A DNA stretch of 64,000 nucleotides from Bin5 sp034422415 (GTDB taxonomy: Bacteria; Chloroflexota; Anaerolineae; Caldilineales; Caldilineaceae). The notes below the pieces were generated by a model. That model saw nothing but the letters and a program-made list of their open reading frames with translations, made no database searches and was not told the DNA's origin. Positions within the stretch are counted from its first letter, which is position 1; the number at the start of each line of letters is the position of its first letter. This document shows positions 43,112-52,390 of the stretch, one piece after another. The stretch spans positions 2,604,001 through 2,668,000 of the forward strand of contig OZ241871.1 of the NCBI GenBank assembly GCA_965202955.1. The letters run 5' to 3'. Position numbers and translations under genes: made by a program.

Positions 43112-44155
43112 TTATTCAGAGGCAGGGGCGGCCCTCCGGTTGCGCCCGACGAACACTGAGGCCATCTCTTCTGCCGCGAGCGCGGGCGACTCTTCGTGCA
43201 GATAGCAGGCCGCAAGCCGGTGGGCGTCCGTGCGGTAGAGCGGCGGCATACCCTCGGCGCACCTGGGCATGGCGTGGGGACAACGGGCGACGAACTTACA
43301 GCGTTCATTTCCGTTTGTTGGCACGGCTGACGAAGCGGTCGTCGCCTCCGTATTCCAGCGGCGGTCCGGGTCGGGCTGCGGCACCGAACCGATCAGCAGT
43401 TGCGTATAGGGGTGCTGCGGCTGCTTCACAACGAGTTCGATGTCGCCCGCCTCCGCGACCGAGCCGGAATACATGACAATAATGTTTTCGCTGATCTGAT
43501 AGGCCGTTGTCAGGTCGTGCGTAATGTAGACGACCGAGATGCCGAACTCCTCGTTCAATTGGCGCAGGTTGCCCAGAACAGTGGCGCGCAGCGACGCGTC
43601 GATCATCGAGACCGGCTCGTCGGCCACGATCAAGCGCGGGCGCAGCAGCAGCGCGCGCGCCACCATGATGCGTTGTCTCTGCCCGCCGCTCAACTGGTGG
43701 GGACGCCGCCCCAACGTGTTTTCGGGGCGCAATCCCACCGCCTGCAGCGCCTCTTCGATCAGCGCCTGGCGCTCCTGTCGCGAACTGGCCAGGCCGAACC
43801 TGGCAATCGGTGCCGTCAGGACATGGTCTACCTTGTAGAAGGGATTGTAGACCTCGAACGGGTCCTGAAAGACAACCTGCACGTCGCGCCGGAACGAGTG
43901 CCATTCCGACGTGGACAGTCCCCGCAAGTCCTTCCCCTGGTATAGCACCTGCCCCTCGGTCGGCGTCTCCAAGCCAAGCAGGATGCGCGCCAGCGTCGTT
44001 TTGCCGCTGCCGCTTTCGCCGACCACAGCCGTGATCGAAGGCGGCTCGCTAGCGATCGCCAGTGAGAAGTTCTCCAGCGCCACGGTCCTGTTGCGGCTGA
44101 ACAGGCCGCCACCGAAGATTTTTGTGATATGTTGTACTTCGAGCAAGGCGTTCAT
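43112..44155 (-). CDS. ABC importer ATPase, DppF/OppF type
   Basis: A 347-residue ATPase. Walker A GESGSGKTTLARI lies near residue 46, signature LSGGQRQRIMV near 158, Walker B LIVADEPVSMID near 178 (Met-Ile where Ala-Leu is usual), and the C-terminal Cys extension (CKFVARCPHAMPRC) near 290. It is the last gene of the third family-5 importer, 30 nt after the DppD-type gene. An insertion between Walker A and signature is of normal length. Confidence 0.93.
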   Translation of the reverse strand: MNALLEVQHITKIFGGGLFSRNRTVALENFSLAIASEPPSITAVVGESGSGKTTLARILLGLETPTEGQVLYQGKDLRGLSTSEWHSFRRDVQVVFQDPFEVYNPFYKVDHVLTAPIARFGLASSRQERQALIEEALQAVGLRPENTLGRRPHQLSGGQRQRIMVARALLLRPRLIVADEPVSMIDASLRATVLGNLRQLNEEFGISVVYITHDLTTAYQISENIIVMYSGSVAEAGDIELVVKQPQHPYTQLLIGSVPQPDPDRRWNTEATTASSAVPTNGNERCKFVARCPHAMPRCAEGMPPLYRTDAHRLAACYLHEESPALAAEEMASVFVGRNRRAAPASE

Positions 44156-44185
44156 CTGTTTTGTGACTCGCGCGGAAGGTTCGGG

Positions 44186-45253
44186 CTACTGCGCCCCTCC
44201 GGCCGGTTGCAAATCGTGTATAAGTTCCACGCGATGGCAGGCCACCCACCGCCCCGGCTCCACCTCCGCCAGCGTCTGCTCCTGCGTTTTGCAGTCGTCG
44301 GCAGCATGGGGGCATCGGGGATGAAAGAGGCAGCCCGATGGCCGTTCAAGCAGTGAAGGCGGCAATCCCGGTATGCCTTCCAAATCGTCCTTGCTTTCCA
44401 AGGAGGGCACGCTCTCGATCAGCAAACCGGCGTATGGATGCAGCGGCCGCTGGAAGATCTCACGCACCGGCGAGACCTCCACCAGTTTTCCGGCATACAT
44501 GACCCCCACGCGGTCCACAAACTGAGCCATGATCCCCATGTCATGGCCTACCAGAATGACCGCCGCTCCGACCTCCTCCTGCACGCGGCGCAGCGTTTCC
44601 ATCACCTGCATCTGTACCACCACGTCCAGGGCGCTGGTCGGCTCGTCGGCGATAATGATCTTCGGGCGCAGGCTGATCGCCATGGCGATGCAGACCCGCT
44701 GCTTCATCCCGCCGCTCAACTCGTGCGGGTACATGTTGGCTACCTGCGGCTCCAACCCGACCCGCGCCAGCAGTTCACGTACGTAGTTCTCCTGCTCGCG
44801 CCGGCTCATCTTCGCCGCGACCGTTCCGCCGTCAGCCTCGGCCTGCCCGGCGGCGTGATCCTTCATGCCGTCAAGCAGCTGGCGCCGGATGCGCGTCACC
44901 GGATTGAGCGAGTTCATCGAGCCCTGCGCCACCAGCGCGATGCCCGCCAGACGCAACTGACGCATCTCCTCGCCCGAAAGCGACAGCACATCCTGGCCGT
45001 CCAGCCATACCTGGCCCGACTCGATCTGTCCCGGCGGCTTGATCATGCGCAGCAACGCCATCGCAAGCGTCGTTTTGCCCGAGCCGGACTCGCCCACCAG
45101 CCCGAAACGCTCGCCCGCCTCCAGGCTGAAGCTCACGTCGTCCACCGCCCGCACTGCTCCCTCCGGCGTGGCGTAATGGACGTATAGGTTTTCAACCTGC
45201 AGCGTAGCCGACCCTTTCGCCGACTCGCCGTTAGCGCTCGCCGCCGGCGTCAT
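44186..45253 (-). CDS. ABC importer ATPase, DppD/OppD type
   Basis: A 355-residue ATPase with Walker A GESGSGKTTLAMAL near residue 59, signature LSGGMKQRVCI near 180, Walker B IIADEPTSALD near 202, and the terminal Cys motif (CLFHPRCPHAADDC) near 315. The helical region carries an extra hydrophilic insert (MKDHAAGQAEADGGTVAAKM). I set the start at ATG 45253, where ATGA overlaps the stop of the DppC-type permease and GAGGAG is 6 nt upstream. An in-frame start at 45400 would lie deep in the permease gene. Confidence 0.93.
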   Translation of the reverse strand: MTPAASANGESAKGSATLQVENLYVHYATPEGAVRAVDDVSFSLEAGERFGLVGESGSGKTTLAMALLRMIKPPGQIESGQVWLDGQDVLSLSGEEMRQLRLAGIALVAQGSMNSLNPVTRIRRQLLDGMKDHAAGQAEADGGTVAAKMSRREQENYVRELLARVGLEPQVANMYPHELSGGMKQRVCIAMAISLRPKIIIADEPTSALDVVVQMQVMETLRRVQEEVGAAVILVGHDMGIMAQFVDRVGVMYAGKLVEVSPVREIFQRPLHPYAGLLIESVPSLESKDDLEGIPGLPPSLLERPSGCLFHPRCPHAADDCKTQEQTLAEVEPGRWVACHRVELIHDLQPAGGAQ

Positions 45254-46149
45254 ACGCTTCTCCTCAACCTCGGATTGGCCAACTCGTCCATGCCGATCGA
45301 GGTCAGGTAGAGGGCAATAAATATGAGGACGATGATCACAACCGGAGCCAGCCACCACCACCAGTATCCCCCCAGGACACCGGCATGCAGGATGACCCAA
45401 TAGATCGTCATGCCCAGCGTCGGGTGGGAGGTCGGGCCCAGGCCCAGCGCCTCCATCCCGATCGTAGCCAGAATGGCCGAAGCAGTGGTGTTGACAAGAT
45501 TGGCGACAATGAACGGAATGAGGTTGGGCATCAGTTCGCGCACGATGATCTCGTACCCGCGTAAGCCCGACATTCGCGCCACATCGACGTAGGCGCGCTC
45601 CTTAAGCGAGAGGACCTGCGAGCGGATCGTGCGCGTCGGCCACAGCCACGCTGTCGCAGCCACGATCAGTGACATCTCCGTCGGGTTGACGCCCCGCAGC
45701 GCGATTGCAATCAGAATTAGAATCAGGATGCTGGGGATCGTCAGGCCGACGTCTACAACCAAGCGGATGACCGCGTCGATGGCGCCGCCGTAATAGGCGC
45801 CGGCAAAGGCCAGCAGGCTGGCAAACGCCACGCCCAGGATGCCTGCCAGCAGACCGACGCGCAGCGTGAGCGGTGTGCCCACGATCATCACCGCCAGCAG
45901 GTCCCGGCCTACTTTATCGGTGCCAAATGGATACTCGGCGGAAGGCGGCTTGAAAGGAGGCGCGGACAGGGGCGAGGCGTCTTCCACGTTGACAACCAGC
46001 CGGCCCGCGAAAGAAAACAACAGGAGGATCAGAATCAGGCCCAGCCCAAAGGCAAGCGGCGGGTTGCGGCGCAGGTAGCCCAGGGCGTCCTGCAACGGTG
46101 AACTGCTGCTGAGACGCGTCGCCGTCTCACCTTCCGCGCGTACAGCCAT
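45250..46149 (-). CDS. ABC importer permease, DppC/OppC type
   Basis: A 299-residue permease with the DppC hallmark YPFGTDKVGRDLLAVM after the first helix and periplasmic segment, an EAA loop (DVARMSGLRGYEIIVRELMPN) around residue 188-208, and about six membrane helices. It directly abuts the DppB-type gene (46150) and overlaps the DppD-type start by 4 nt, so the operon is tightly packed. Confidence 0.93.
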   Translation of the reverse strand: MAVRAEGETATRLSSSSPLQDALGYLRRNPPLAFGLGLILILLLFSFAGRLVVNVEDASPLSAPPFKPPSAEYPFGTDKVGRDLLAVMIVGTPLTLRVGLLAGILGVAFASLLAFAGAYYGGAIDAVIRLVVDVGLTIPSILILILIAIALRGVNPTEMSLIVAATAWLWPTRTIRSQVLSLKERAYVDVARMSGLRGYEIIVRELMPNLIPFIVANLVNTTASAILATIGMEALGLGPTSHPTLGMTIYWVILHAGVLGGYWWWWLAPVVIIVLIFIALYLTSIGMDELANPRLRRSV

Positions 46150-47154
46150 CTATGTCCGCCTTCTGATTCGTGGATCCAGGATCGGCAGGGTCAAGTCCAG
46201 GATCAAGGTCGTTGTGGCCAGCGTCAATATGATCGCCAGAACGATTCCCTGGATCACAGGGTAGTCCACGCCTTTGATCGCTTGGAAGAGCACCGTTCCG
46301 ATGCCGGGAAACCCAAATACCACCTCGACCAGCAGCGCGCCGGAGAAGACATAACCCATTGCCAGCGCCAGCGAGGTGATCTGCGGCAAGATGGCGTTGC
46401 GCAGCCCGTAGTCGTAAAAGAGACGTCCGCTCCGGATTCCCTTGGCCTCGGCCAGCGTCATGTAATCTTCGCCTTCGACCGTTACCATCATGCCGCGCAT
46501 GGCGATCGCCCAGAAACCAAGGCTCGATAGCAGGATGGAGAGCGCGGGCAGGACGGCATGTTCACCCGCTTCCAACAGAAATTTCCAGCTCAAGTTGGGG
46601 ATGTGGCCGATGCGGTAGCCGCCGTGACCGGGGAACCAGCGCAGCTCGAAGGCGAAGATGAATAATAGGATCAGCCCCAACAGGTAATAGGGGATGGCCG
46701 CCATCGTCATGATCGGCGGCGCCAGCGAGCGCAGCCAGAGGGGCGCGCGCGTCCATGCCACGATTGCGCCGAAGACCGTCCCGAACAGAAACGACAGGAG
46801 CGTTGTTACCGTCAGCAGACTGATCGTCCATAACATTGATTCCCGCAGGATCTGCTTGACGGTCCTGGGGTAGGATGCGATCGAATGACCCAGCTCAAAG
46901 CGGGCCATGTCGCCCAGGTAGGTGAGGTACTGCTGCCACAGCGGCTTGTCCAGGCCGAACTTTTCGTTGTAGAGCTCGACCATATCCTCGATTCCCTTGC
47001 CCCAGGCGCTGCCCGACTGCACCAGCTTGATCATGCGCTCGCGGATCGGGTCCTGCCCGGACAGCCGCGGCAGGAAAAAGTTCACCGTGGCGGCGGTCCA
47101 CACGATCAGGAGGAAGAAGGCGATCCGTTTGAGGAGATAGCCGGCGGCCCACAT
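46150..47154 (-). CDS. ABC importer permease, DppB/OppB type
   Basis: A 334-residue permease. The N-terminal YLLKRIAFFLLIVWTAAT helix, the large external loop with FGLDKPLWQQYLTYLGDM, and the EAA loop (TLAEAKGIRSGRLFYDYGLRNA) near 230-250 define it. ATG 47154 has GGGGG upstream; a TTG at 47160 is an alternative. A partly deleted, frameshifted copy of this gene lies at 49389-50198. A stem-loop stands between it and the SBP gene upstream. Confidence 0.93.
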   Translation of the reverse strand: MWAAGYLLKRIAFFLLIVWTAATVNFFLPRLSGQDPIRERMIKLVQSGSAWGKGIEDMVELYNEKFGLDKPLWQQYLTYLGDMARFELGHSIASYPRTVKQILRESMLWTISLLTVTTLLSFLFGTVFGAIVAWTRAPLWLRSLAPPIMTMAAIPYYLLGLILLFIFAFELRWFPGHGGYRIGHIPNLSWKFLLEAGEHAVLPALSILLSSLGFWAIAMRGMMVTVEGEDYMTLAEAKGIRSGRLFYDYGLRNAILPQITSLALAMGYVFSGALLVEVVFGFPGIGTVLFQAIKGVDYPVIQGIVLAIILTLATTTLILDLTLPILDPRIRRRT

Positions 47155-47179
47155 CTGCAAACCCCCGTAGACAAAGGTG

Positions 47180-47228
47180 CAGTGACGAGCGGCCAGCAGG
47201 ATTGCGAACCACTAACCACCCGTCACTG
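47180..47228 (-). promoter_or_regulatory. Stem-loop between SBP and permease genes (heptad type)
   Basis: CAGTGACG (47180-47187) pairs with CGTCACTG (47221-47228). The stem extends to 13 positions with two mismatches. On the transcribed strand the 5' arm contains the 7-nt-like units GGGTGGT and TAGTGGT. The same position in the duplicated SBP unit (50224-50272) has a perfect version. Confidence 0.65.
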
Positions 47229-47242
47229 TAAACGACTGTAAA

Positions 47243-49063
47243 CTATTGTGCCGCTTCCAGATGAAGCAGGACTAGGTGGAAGCCGAGCAGCTGCGGCGCC
47301 TCGTTGACATACTCGCCATCCTTGCTGTCAACGGTCGGCCAGTTCTCCCAGTAGGTCTGGTTCATCGCCATGTTGTGCTTCCAGTTGAATAGCATGACCG
47401 CTGGCAGCTCCGGCAGCCAGATCTCCATCGCCTGGCGGAAGAGCGCCTTCATCGTCTCGGTATCTTCCGGATGCACCCGCGACATCTCAAGCACGACCTC
47501 GTCGAACGCTTCGTTGCACCAGAGCGACTGGTTGGAGGCCCAGTTCGCGGCCGGGCCGCCCTCTTTGCCGCAGGTGTACAGGTTCAACGCTTCGTAGGGC
47601 TCCTTCAGGCTGCCGGTGTGGCCGGCCGGGAAGGCGGTGTACGTCTTGGAAACGAAGCGGTCCCAGGCGTCGGGCGGATTCGTCAGCTCGGCCTCGATCC
47701 CGCCGCGTTTGAGCTGCTCGACCAGCACCTCACCCGGCGCGTTCCAGGCAAACCAGGACTCCACCGGCACCTTGATCGTGTTGCCGTCGGCGTCCGCCCA
47801 CATGCCGTCGTCGTTCATGCTGTAGCCGGCCGCCTCAAAGTGTTCGGCAGCCTTGTCCGGGTTGAACTCGTTGGTGTCGTACTGCTCAAGCAGATCGGAG
47901 ATCGACTCGGTGTACTGTTCGAGGCCCGGATACGGCGGGTACGGCATCCGGTTTGGAGGATTCAGGCCCTCGAAGGCGATGTCCACGATCTGCTGACGGT
48001 CGATCAGGTAGCTGATGCCCCAGCGCACGTCAACGTTGTCGTAGGGCGGCTTCTCGTTGTTCAGCCACAGCGCCTGCGTCCACCAGTCGACATAGCCGTA
48101 AGGGGCCTTGCGGCCGTTGTGGGCCGTTACCTTTTCACTGCGTTCGATGGCCAACCGGATAGAGGAGCCCTGCAACGCGGTGATATCGATCTGGTTGCTG
48201 GTCACAAGCTCGATCAGACGCGTCTGGTCCGTGCCGCCGACCACGAACATAACCCGCTCCATGTTCAGCTCGTCTGTCAGGCCGGACTCAGCCGCCCACC
48301 AGTCGTCCCGCCGGTCGAATATCTTCTGCTGCGGCGATGAGTAGACCACCTTCAGCGGGCCGGTTGTTACGGGCCAGCCCTTCTCGATGTCGAAGTGGTT
48401 GAAGGTGGCCCAATCCTGCCCTTCGAAGATGTGCTTGGGCATGATCGGGAAGGCGCCCGAGTCCCACTTCCAGATGAAGAAGCGGTCATGGTAGCGCGGG
48501 AAGGGGTAATTCAGGCTGATCACGACGGTGTGGTCATCGGTCGCAACCGCCTCTTTCGTGTACTGCTGCACTTCGTTACCGAAACGCACCGCTCCGCCGA
48601 TTTCGCTCAGGTGGTTGATCGTATAGACGACGTCGTGGGCCGTAAATGGCGTGCCGTCACTCCACATCACCTCCGGCCGCAGCGAGATGGTCAGCTCGGT
48701 GAAGTCCTCATTGTAGTCGAAGCTCTCGGCCTGCCACATGATCGTCTCGTCGCGGAAGGCATTCCAGTAGGCCATGCCCTCGTAGACGACGTTCAGACCG
48801 CGCTGATAGTCGCCGCCGATGGCGAACGGCGTATAGATTTCAGACTCTTCAAACTCGTTGCTGCCCCACCAGCCGACAATCAGGCTCCGCTCTCTCGGCA
48901 CATCCTTGACGCCTTCGACGCCGGTCGTTTCTTCGGCGGGCTCTTCGGCCATCTCTTCGCTCGCCGGCGCGGCCTCCTGCCCGCAGCCGGCCACGATTAG
49001 AGCCAGCACAGCCAAGAGCACAGCGATCTTCAATGGTACGCGGAACTTACTTCGCCTTTCCAT
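47243..49063 (-). CDS. ABC importer solute-binding lipoprotein, family 5
   Basis: A 606-residue binding protein. The signal peptide ends in lipobox IVAGC (Cys27), followed by an acidic, Ala/Glu-rich linker (about 28-50). Family-5 markers are MWSDGTPFTAHDVVYTINHL near residue 135 and the central loop VTTGPLKVVYSSPQQ near 235. It is the first gene of the third importer operon. A shared promoter module lies 240-290 bp upstream. A highly similar second copy is encoded at 50287-52107; both look intact. The ligand is unknown. Confidence 0.93.
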   Translation of the reverse strand: MERRSKFRVPLKIAVLLAVLALIVAGCGQEAAPASEEMAEEPAEETTGVEGVKDVPRERSLIVGWWGSNEFEESEIYTPFAIGGDYQRGLNVVYEGMAYWNAFRDETIMWQAESFDYNEDFTELTISLRPEVMWSDGTPFTAHDVVYTINHLSEIGGAVRFGNEVQQYTKEAVATDDHTVVISLNYPFPRYHDRFFIWKWDSGAFPIMPKHIFEGQDWATFNHFDIEKGWPVTTGPLKVVYSSPQQKIFDRRDDWWAAESGLTDELNMERVMFVVGGTDQTRLIELVTSNQIDITALQGSSIRLAIERSEKVTAHNGRKAPYGYVDWWTQALWLNNEKPPYDNVDVRWGISYLIDRQQIVDIAFEGLNPPNRMPYPPYPGLEQYTESISDLLEQYDTNEFNPDKAAEHFEAAGYSMNDDGMWADADGNTIKVPVESWFAWNAPGEVLVEQLKRGGIEAELTNPPDAWDRFVSKTYTAFPAGHTGSLKEPYEALNLYTCGKEGGPAANWASNQSLWCNEAFDEVVLEMSRVHPEDTETMKALFRQAMEIWLPELPAVMLFNWKHNMAMNQTYWENWPTVDSKDGEYVNEAPQLLGFHLVLLHLEAAQ

Positions 49064-49302
49064 TGCTGCTTCCCCTTTTGCGTGTGAAATGGGACACCGA
49101 TACGCGCTGGATTCGCTGATACTGCGGCACTGTCAATGGATAATGTGGTATTGAGGAATAAGTGTGATTCTGGGCTGCCGCCGACCCGAACCGACCGGCT
49201 TTGGCGGTGATCGAAGAGCGGAGAAGACCGGACGAAATGCGAACATTTTCCTGCCGGCGGCGGCCTGGAAAAACTCCATTCTTGCAGAAATCGACATTGA
49301 GT

Positions 49303-49352
49303 AGTCTAAACGACGGAGAGGCTTCGGGCAAACGCGAAAAATTCGCCCTCCC
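49303..49352 (-). promoter_or_regulatory. SBP promoter with conserved upstream block (copy C)
   Basis: On the minus strand, TTGCCC (49326-49331) and TAGACT (49303-49308) are separated by exactly 17 bp. Just upstream of the -35 box is the block GGCGAATTTTTCGCG (about 49332-49346). The same layout precedes the SBP genes starting at 52107 and 59322. The predicted leader to ATG 49063 is about 235 nt. Confidence 0.65.
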
Positions 49353-49388
49353 CAGGTGAAGGATGCCGCGCGCAGCTGGCCAAGCCCG

Positions 49389-50198
49389 TTAACTCAAGTC
49401 AACCGAACGCAGCAGATCGCGCATCTGGACGGTCTCCGACAGGTTGTCGACCTCGTTGCAGCCCTCCCATTCCGTCCACACATACCCGACGCAGATGTAG
49501 CCGGTATAACCTGCCTCGTACAGCGCCTGCACCACCCGCAGGTAGTCGATTGCACTGTCCTGGAACTTCGACAGAATTGCATTGCGCAGCCCGTAGTCGA
49601 AAAAGAGACGTCCGCTCTTGATTCCCTTGGCCTCGGCTAGCGTTATGTAGTCCTCGCCTTCGACCGTTACCATCATGCCGCGCATGGCGACGGCCCAGAA
49701 ACCGAGGCTCGATAGCAGGATGGAGAGCGCGGGCAGGACGGCGTGTTCACCCGCTTCCAACAGAAATTTCCAGCTCAAGTTGGGGATGTGGCCGATGCGG
49801 TAGCCGCCGTGACCGGGGAACCAGCGCAGCTCGAAGGCGAAGACGAAAAGCAGGATCAGCCCCAACAGGCAATAGGGGATGGCCGCCATCGTCATGATCG
49901 GCGGCGCCAGCGAGCGCAGCCAGAGGGGGGGCGCGTCCGCGCCACGATCGCGCCGAAGATCGTCCCGAACAGCAACGACAGGAGCGTCGTTGCCGTCAGC
50001 AGACTGATCGTCCACAGCATTGATTCCCGCAGGATCTGCTTGACGGTTCTGGGGTAGGATGCGATCGAGTGACCCAGTTCAAAGCGGGCCATGTCGCCCA
50101 AGCAGGTGAGGCACTGCTGCCACAGCGGCTTGTCCAAGCCGAACCTTTCGTTGTAAAGCTCGTCCACATCCTCTGAGAAGATAGCCGGCGGCCCACAT
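49389..50198 (-). pseudogene. Broken DppB-type permease fused to a sugar-isomerase tail
   Basis: This is a damaged copy of the permease at 46150-47154. After MWAAGYLL the sequence jumps to DELYNERFG, an internal deletion of roughly 170 bp. A G-run near 49925-49931 shifts the frame. After RLFFDYGLRNAIL the permease stops matching, and the frame continues with SKFQDSAIDYLRVVQALYEAG to DLLRSVDL, which is the C-terminal 60 residues of the isomerase at 59539-60384 (SKYQDNVIDYRRVVQALHEAG there). The fusion is in frame. The product cannot be a working permease. It records a duplication plus a recombination with the carbohydrate cluster. Confidence 0.85.
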
Positions 50199-50223
50199 CT
50201 GCAAGCCCCCGAAGATAGAGGCG

Positions 50224-50272
50224 CAGTGACGAGTGGCCAGCGGGATTGCGAACCACTAACCACTCGTCACTG
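50224..50272 (-). promoter_or_regulatory. Perfect stem-loop after duplicated SBP gene (heptad type)
   Basis: CAGTGACGAGTGG (50224-50236) and CCACTCGTCACTG (50260-50272) form a perfect 13-bp stem with a 23-nt loop, 15 nt past the SBP stop. On the transcribed strand the 5' arm and loop contain the 7-nt units GAGTGGT and TAGTGGT. The stem is stronger here than in the intact operon, so selection or repeat homogenisation has kept it although the permease is dead. Confidence 0.7.
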
Positions 50273-50286
50273 TAAACTACTCTGAA

Positions 50287-52107
50287 CTATTGTGCCGGTT
50301 CCAGATGAAGCAGTACCAGGTGGAAGCCGAGCAGCTGCGGCGCTTCGTTGACATACTCGCCATCCTTGCTGTCAACGGTCGGCCAGTTCTCCCAGTAGGT
50401 CTGGTTCATCGCCATGTTGTGCTTCCAGTTGAAGAGCATGACCGAAGGCAGCTCCGGCAGCCAGATCTCCATCGCCTGGCGGAAGAGCGCCTTCATCGTC
50501 TCGGTATCATCCGGATGCACCTGTGACATCGCCAGCACGATCTCGTCGAACGCTTCGTTGCACCAGAGCGACTGGTTGGAAGCCCAGTTCGAGGCCGGGC
50601 CGCCCTCCTTGCCGCAGGTGTACAGGTTCAACGCCTCGTAGGGCTCCTTCAGGCTGCCGGTGTGGCCGGCGGGGAAGGCGGTGTGCGTCTTGGATACGAA
50701 TCGGTCCCAGGCGTCGGGCGGCGTCGTCAGCTCAGCGTCGATCCCACCGCGCTTGAGCTGCTCGACCAGCACCTCGGCCGGCGCGTTCCAGGCAAACCAG
50801 GACTCCAGCGGCACCTTGATCGTGTTGCCGTCAGCGTCCGCCCACATGCCGTCGTCATTCATGCTGTAACCGGCCGCCGTCAGGTGCTCCGCAGCCTTAT
50901 CCGGGTTGTACTCGTTCGTGTCGTACTGTTCGAGCAGATCGGAGATCGACTCGGTGTACTGTTCGAGGCCCGGATACGGCGGGTACGGCATCGGGTTGGG
51001 GCTGGTCAGGCCCTCGTAAGCGATGTCGGCGATCTGCTGGCGGTCGATCAGGTAGCTGATGCCCCAGCGCACGTCGGCATTGTCATACGGCGGCTTCTCG
51101 TTGTTCAGCCACAGCGCCTGGGCCCACCAGTCGACGTAGCCGTAAGGGGCCTGGCGCCCATAGTGGGCGGTGACCTTCTCATTCCGTTCGACCGCCATCC
51201 GGATCGAGGCGCCCTGCAGCTCGGTGATGTCGATCTGATTGCTGGTAACCAACTCGATCAGACGCGTCTGATCGGTGCCGCCGACCACGAACATGACCCG
51301 CTCCATGTTCAACTCGTCGGTCAGGCCGGACTCAACCGCCCACCAGTCGTCCCGCCGGTCGAACATCTTCTGCTGCGGCGATGAGTAGACCACCTTGAGC
51401 GGGCCGGTCGTGACGGGCCAGCCTTTTTCGATGTCGTAGTGGGTGAAGGTTGCCCAATCCTGGCCCTCGAAGATGTGCTTGGGCATGATCGGGAAGGCGC
51501 CCGAATCCCACTTCCAGACGAAGAAGCGGTCATGGTAGCGCGGGAAGGGGAAGTTCAGCGTGAGGACCACAGTGTGGTCGTCGACCACCTCCGCCCCCTG
51601 GGTGTACTGCTGGACTTCGTTGCCGAAGCGGACCTCGCCGCCGATTTCGATCAGGTGGTTGATCGTGTAGGCGACGTCATGGGCGGTGAAGGGAGTGCCA
51701 TCGCTCCACATCACCTCCGGGCGCAACGCAATGGTCAGCTGCGTGAAGTCGTCATTGTAGTCGAAGCTCTCGGCCTGCCACATAATCGTCTCGTCGCGGA
51801 AGGCATTCCAGTAGGCCATACCTTCATAGATGACGTTCAGACCGCGCTGGTAGTCGCCGCCGATGGCAAAGGGCGTGTAGATCTCCGACTCTTCAAACTC
51901 GTCGCTGCCCCACCAGCCGACAATCAGAGTCTGCTCTCTGGGTACATCCATGACGCCTTCGACGCTGGTCGTCTCTTCGGCGGGCTCTTCGGCCATCTCT
52001 TCGGACGCGGGCGCGGCCGGTTGCCCGCAGCCAGCCACCAGAAGGGCCAGCACAGCCAAAAGCACAGCGATCTTCAATGGTACGCGGAACTTCCTTCGCT
52101 CTTCCAT
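50287..52107 (-). CDS. ABC importer solute-binding lipoprotein, family 5 (orphan paralogue)
   Basis: A 606-residue near-copy of the SBP at 47243-49063, with the same lipobox (Cys27) and length and scattered substitutions throughout (for example GCGQPAAP for GCGQEAAP). There are no stops or frameshifts. Its cognate permease is a pseudogene and no ATPase genes follow, so it is an orphan that could feed the intact importer encoded downstream, perhaps with altered ligand preference. ATG 52107 has AAGGAG upstream; an in-frame start at 52317 would overlap the promoter. It has its own promoter of the shared type. Confidence 0.92.
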   Translation of the reverse strand: MEERRKFRVPLKIAVLLAVLALLVAGCGQPAAPASEEMAEEPAEETTSVEGVMDVPREQTLIVGWWGSDEFEESEIYTPFAIGGDYQRGLNVIYEGMAYWNAFRDETIMWQAESFDYNDDFTQLTIALRPEVMWSDGTPFTAHDVAYTINHLIEIGGEVRFGNEVQQYTQGAEVVDDHTVVLTLNFPFPRYHDRFFVWKWDSGAFPIMPKHIFEGQDWATFTHYDIEKGWPVTTGPLKVVYSSPQQKMFDRRDDWWAVESGLTDELNMERVMFVVGGTDQTRLIELVTSNQIDITELQGASIRMAVERNEKVTAHYGRQAPYGYVDWWAQALWLNNEKPPYDNADVRWGISYLIDRQQIADIAYEGLTSPNPMPYPPYPGLEQYTESISDLLEQYDTNEYNPDKAAEHLTAAGYSMNDDGMWADADGNTIKVPLESWFAWNAPAEVLVEQLKRGGIDAELTTPPDAWDRFVSKTHTAFPAGHTGSLKEPYEALNLYTCGKEGGPASNWASNQSLWCNEAFDEIVLAMSQVHPDDTETMKALFRQAMEIWLPELPSVMLFNWKHNMAMNQTYWENWPTVDSKDGEYVNEAPQLLGFHLVLLHLEPAQ

Positions 52108-52288
52108 TTCCTGTTTCTCCTTTTGGATTGAATGAAATGGGATATCGATACGCGCTGAACTCGCTGACACTGCGGAATTGTCGATGAAGTGTATGGCTCT
52201 GAGGGGCATGGGTGAATCTGGTTGGCGCCGACCAGATTGGCAGTTCAGGAGGGGCGCCAGGTCCCAACTCGAAAACCATTGCCCCGCT

Positions 52289-52340
52289 ATTTTAGTGGAT
52301 AGAGGGCGATGGAACAAACACGAAAAATTGGGCCCCGATT
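52289..52340 (-). promoter_or_regulatory. SBP promoter with conserved upstream block (copy B)
   Basis: On the minus strand, TTGTTC (52312-52317) and TAAAAT (52289-52294) are 17 bp apart. The block CGGGGCCCAATTTTTCG lies immediately upstream of the -35 box (about 52321-52337), as at 49332 and 59483. The predicted leader to ATG 52107 is about 175 nt. Confidence 0.65.
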
Positions 52341-52390
52341 GGGTGTGCGGCCTCGTTGGTGAGCGTTGCGATTGTGCGGCCAGGACAGCC

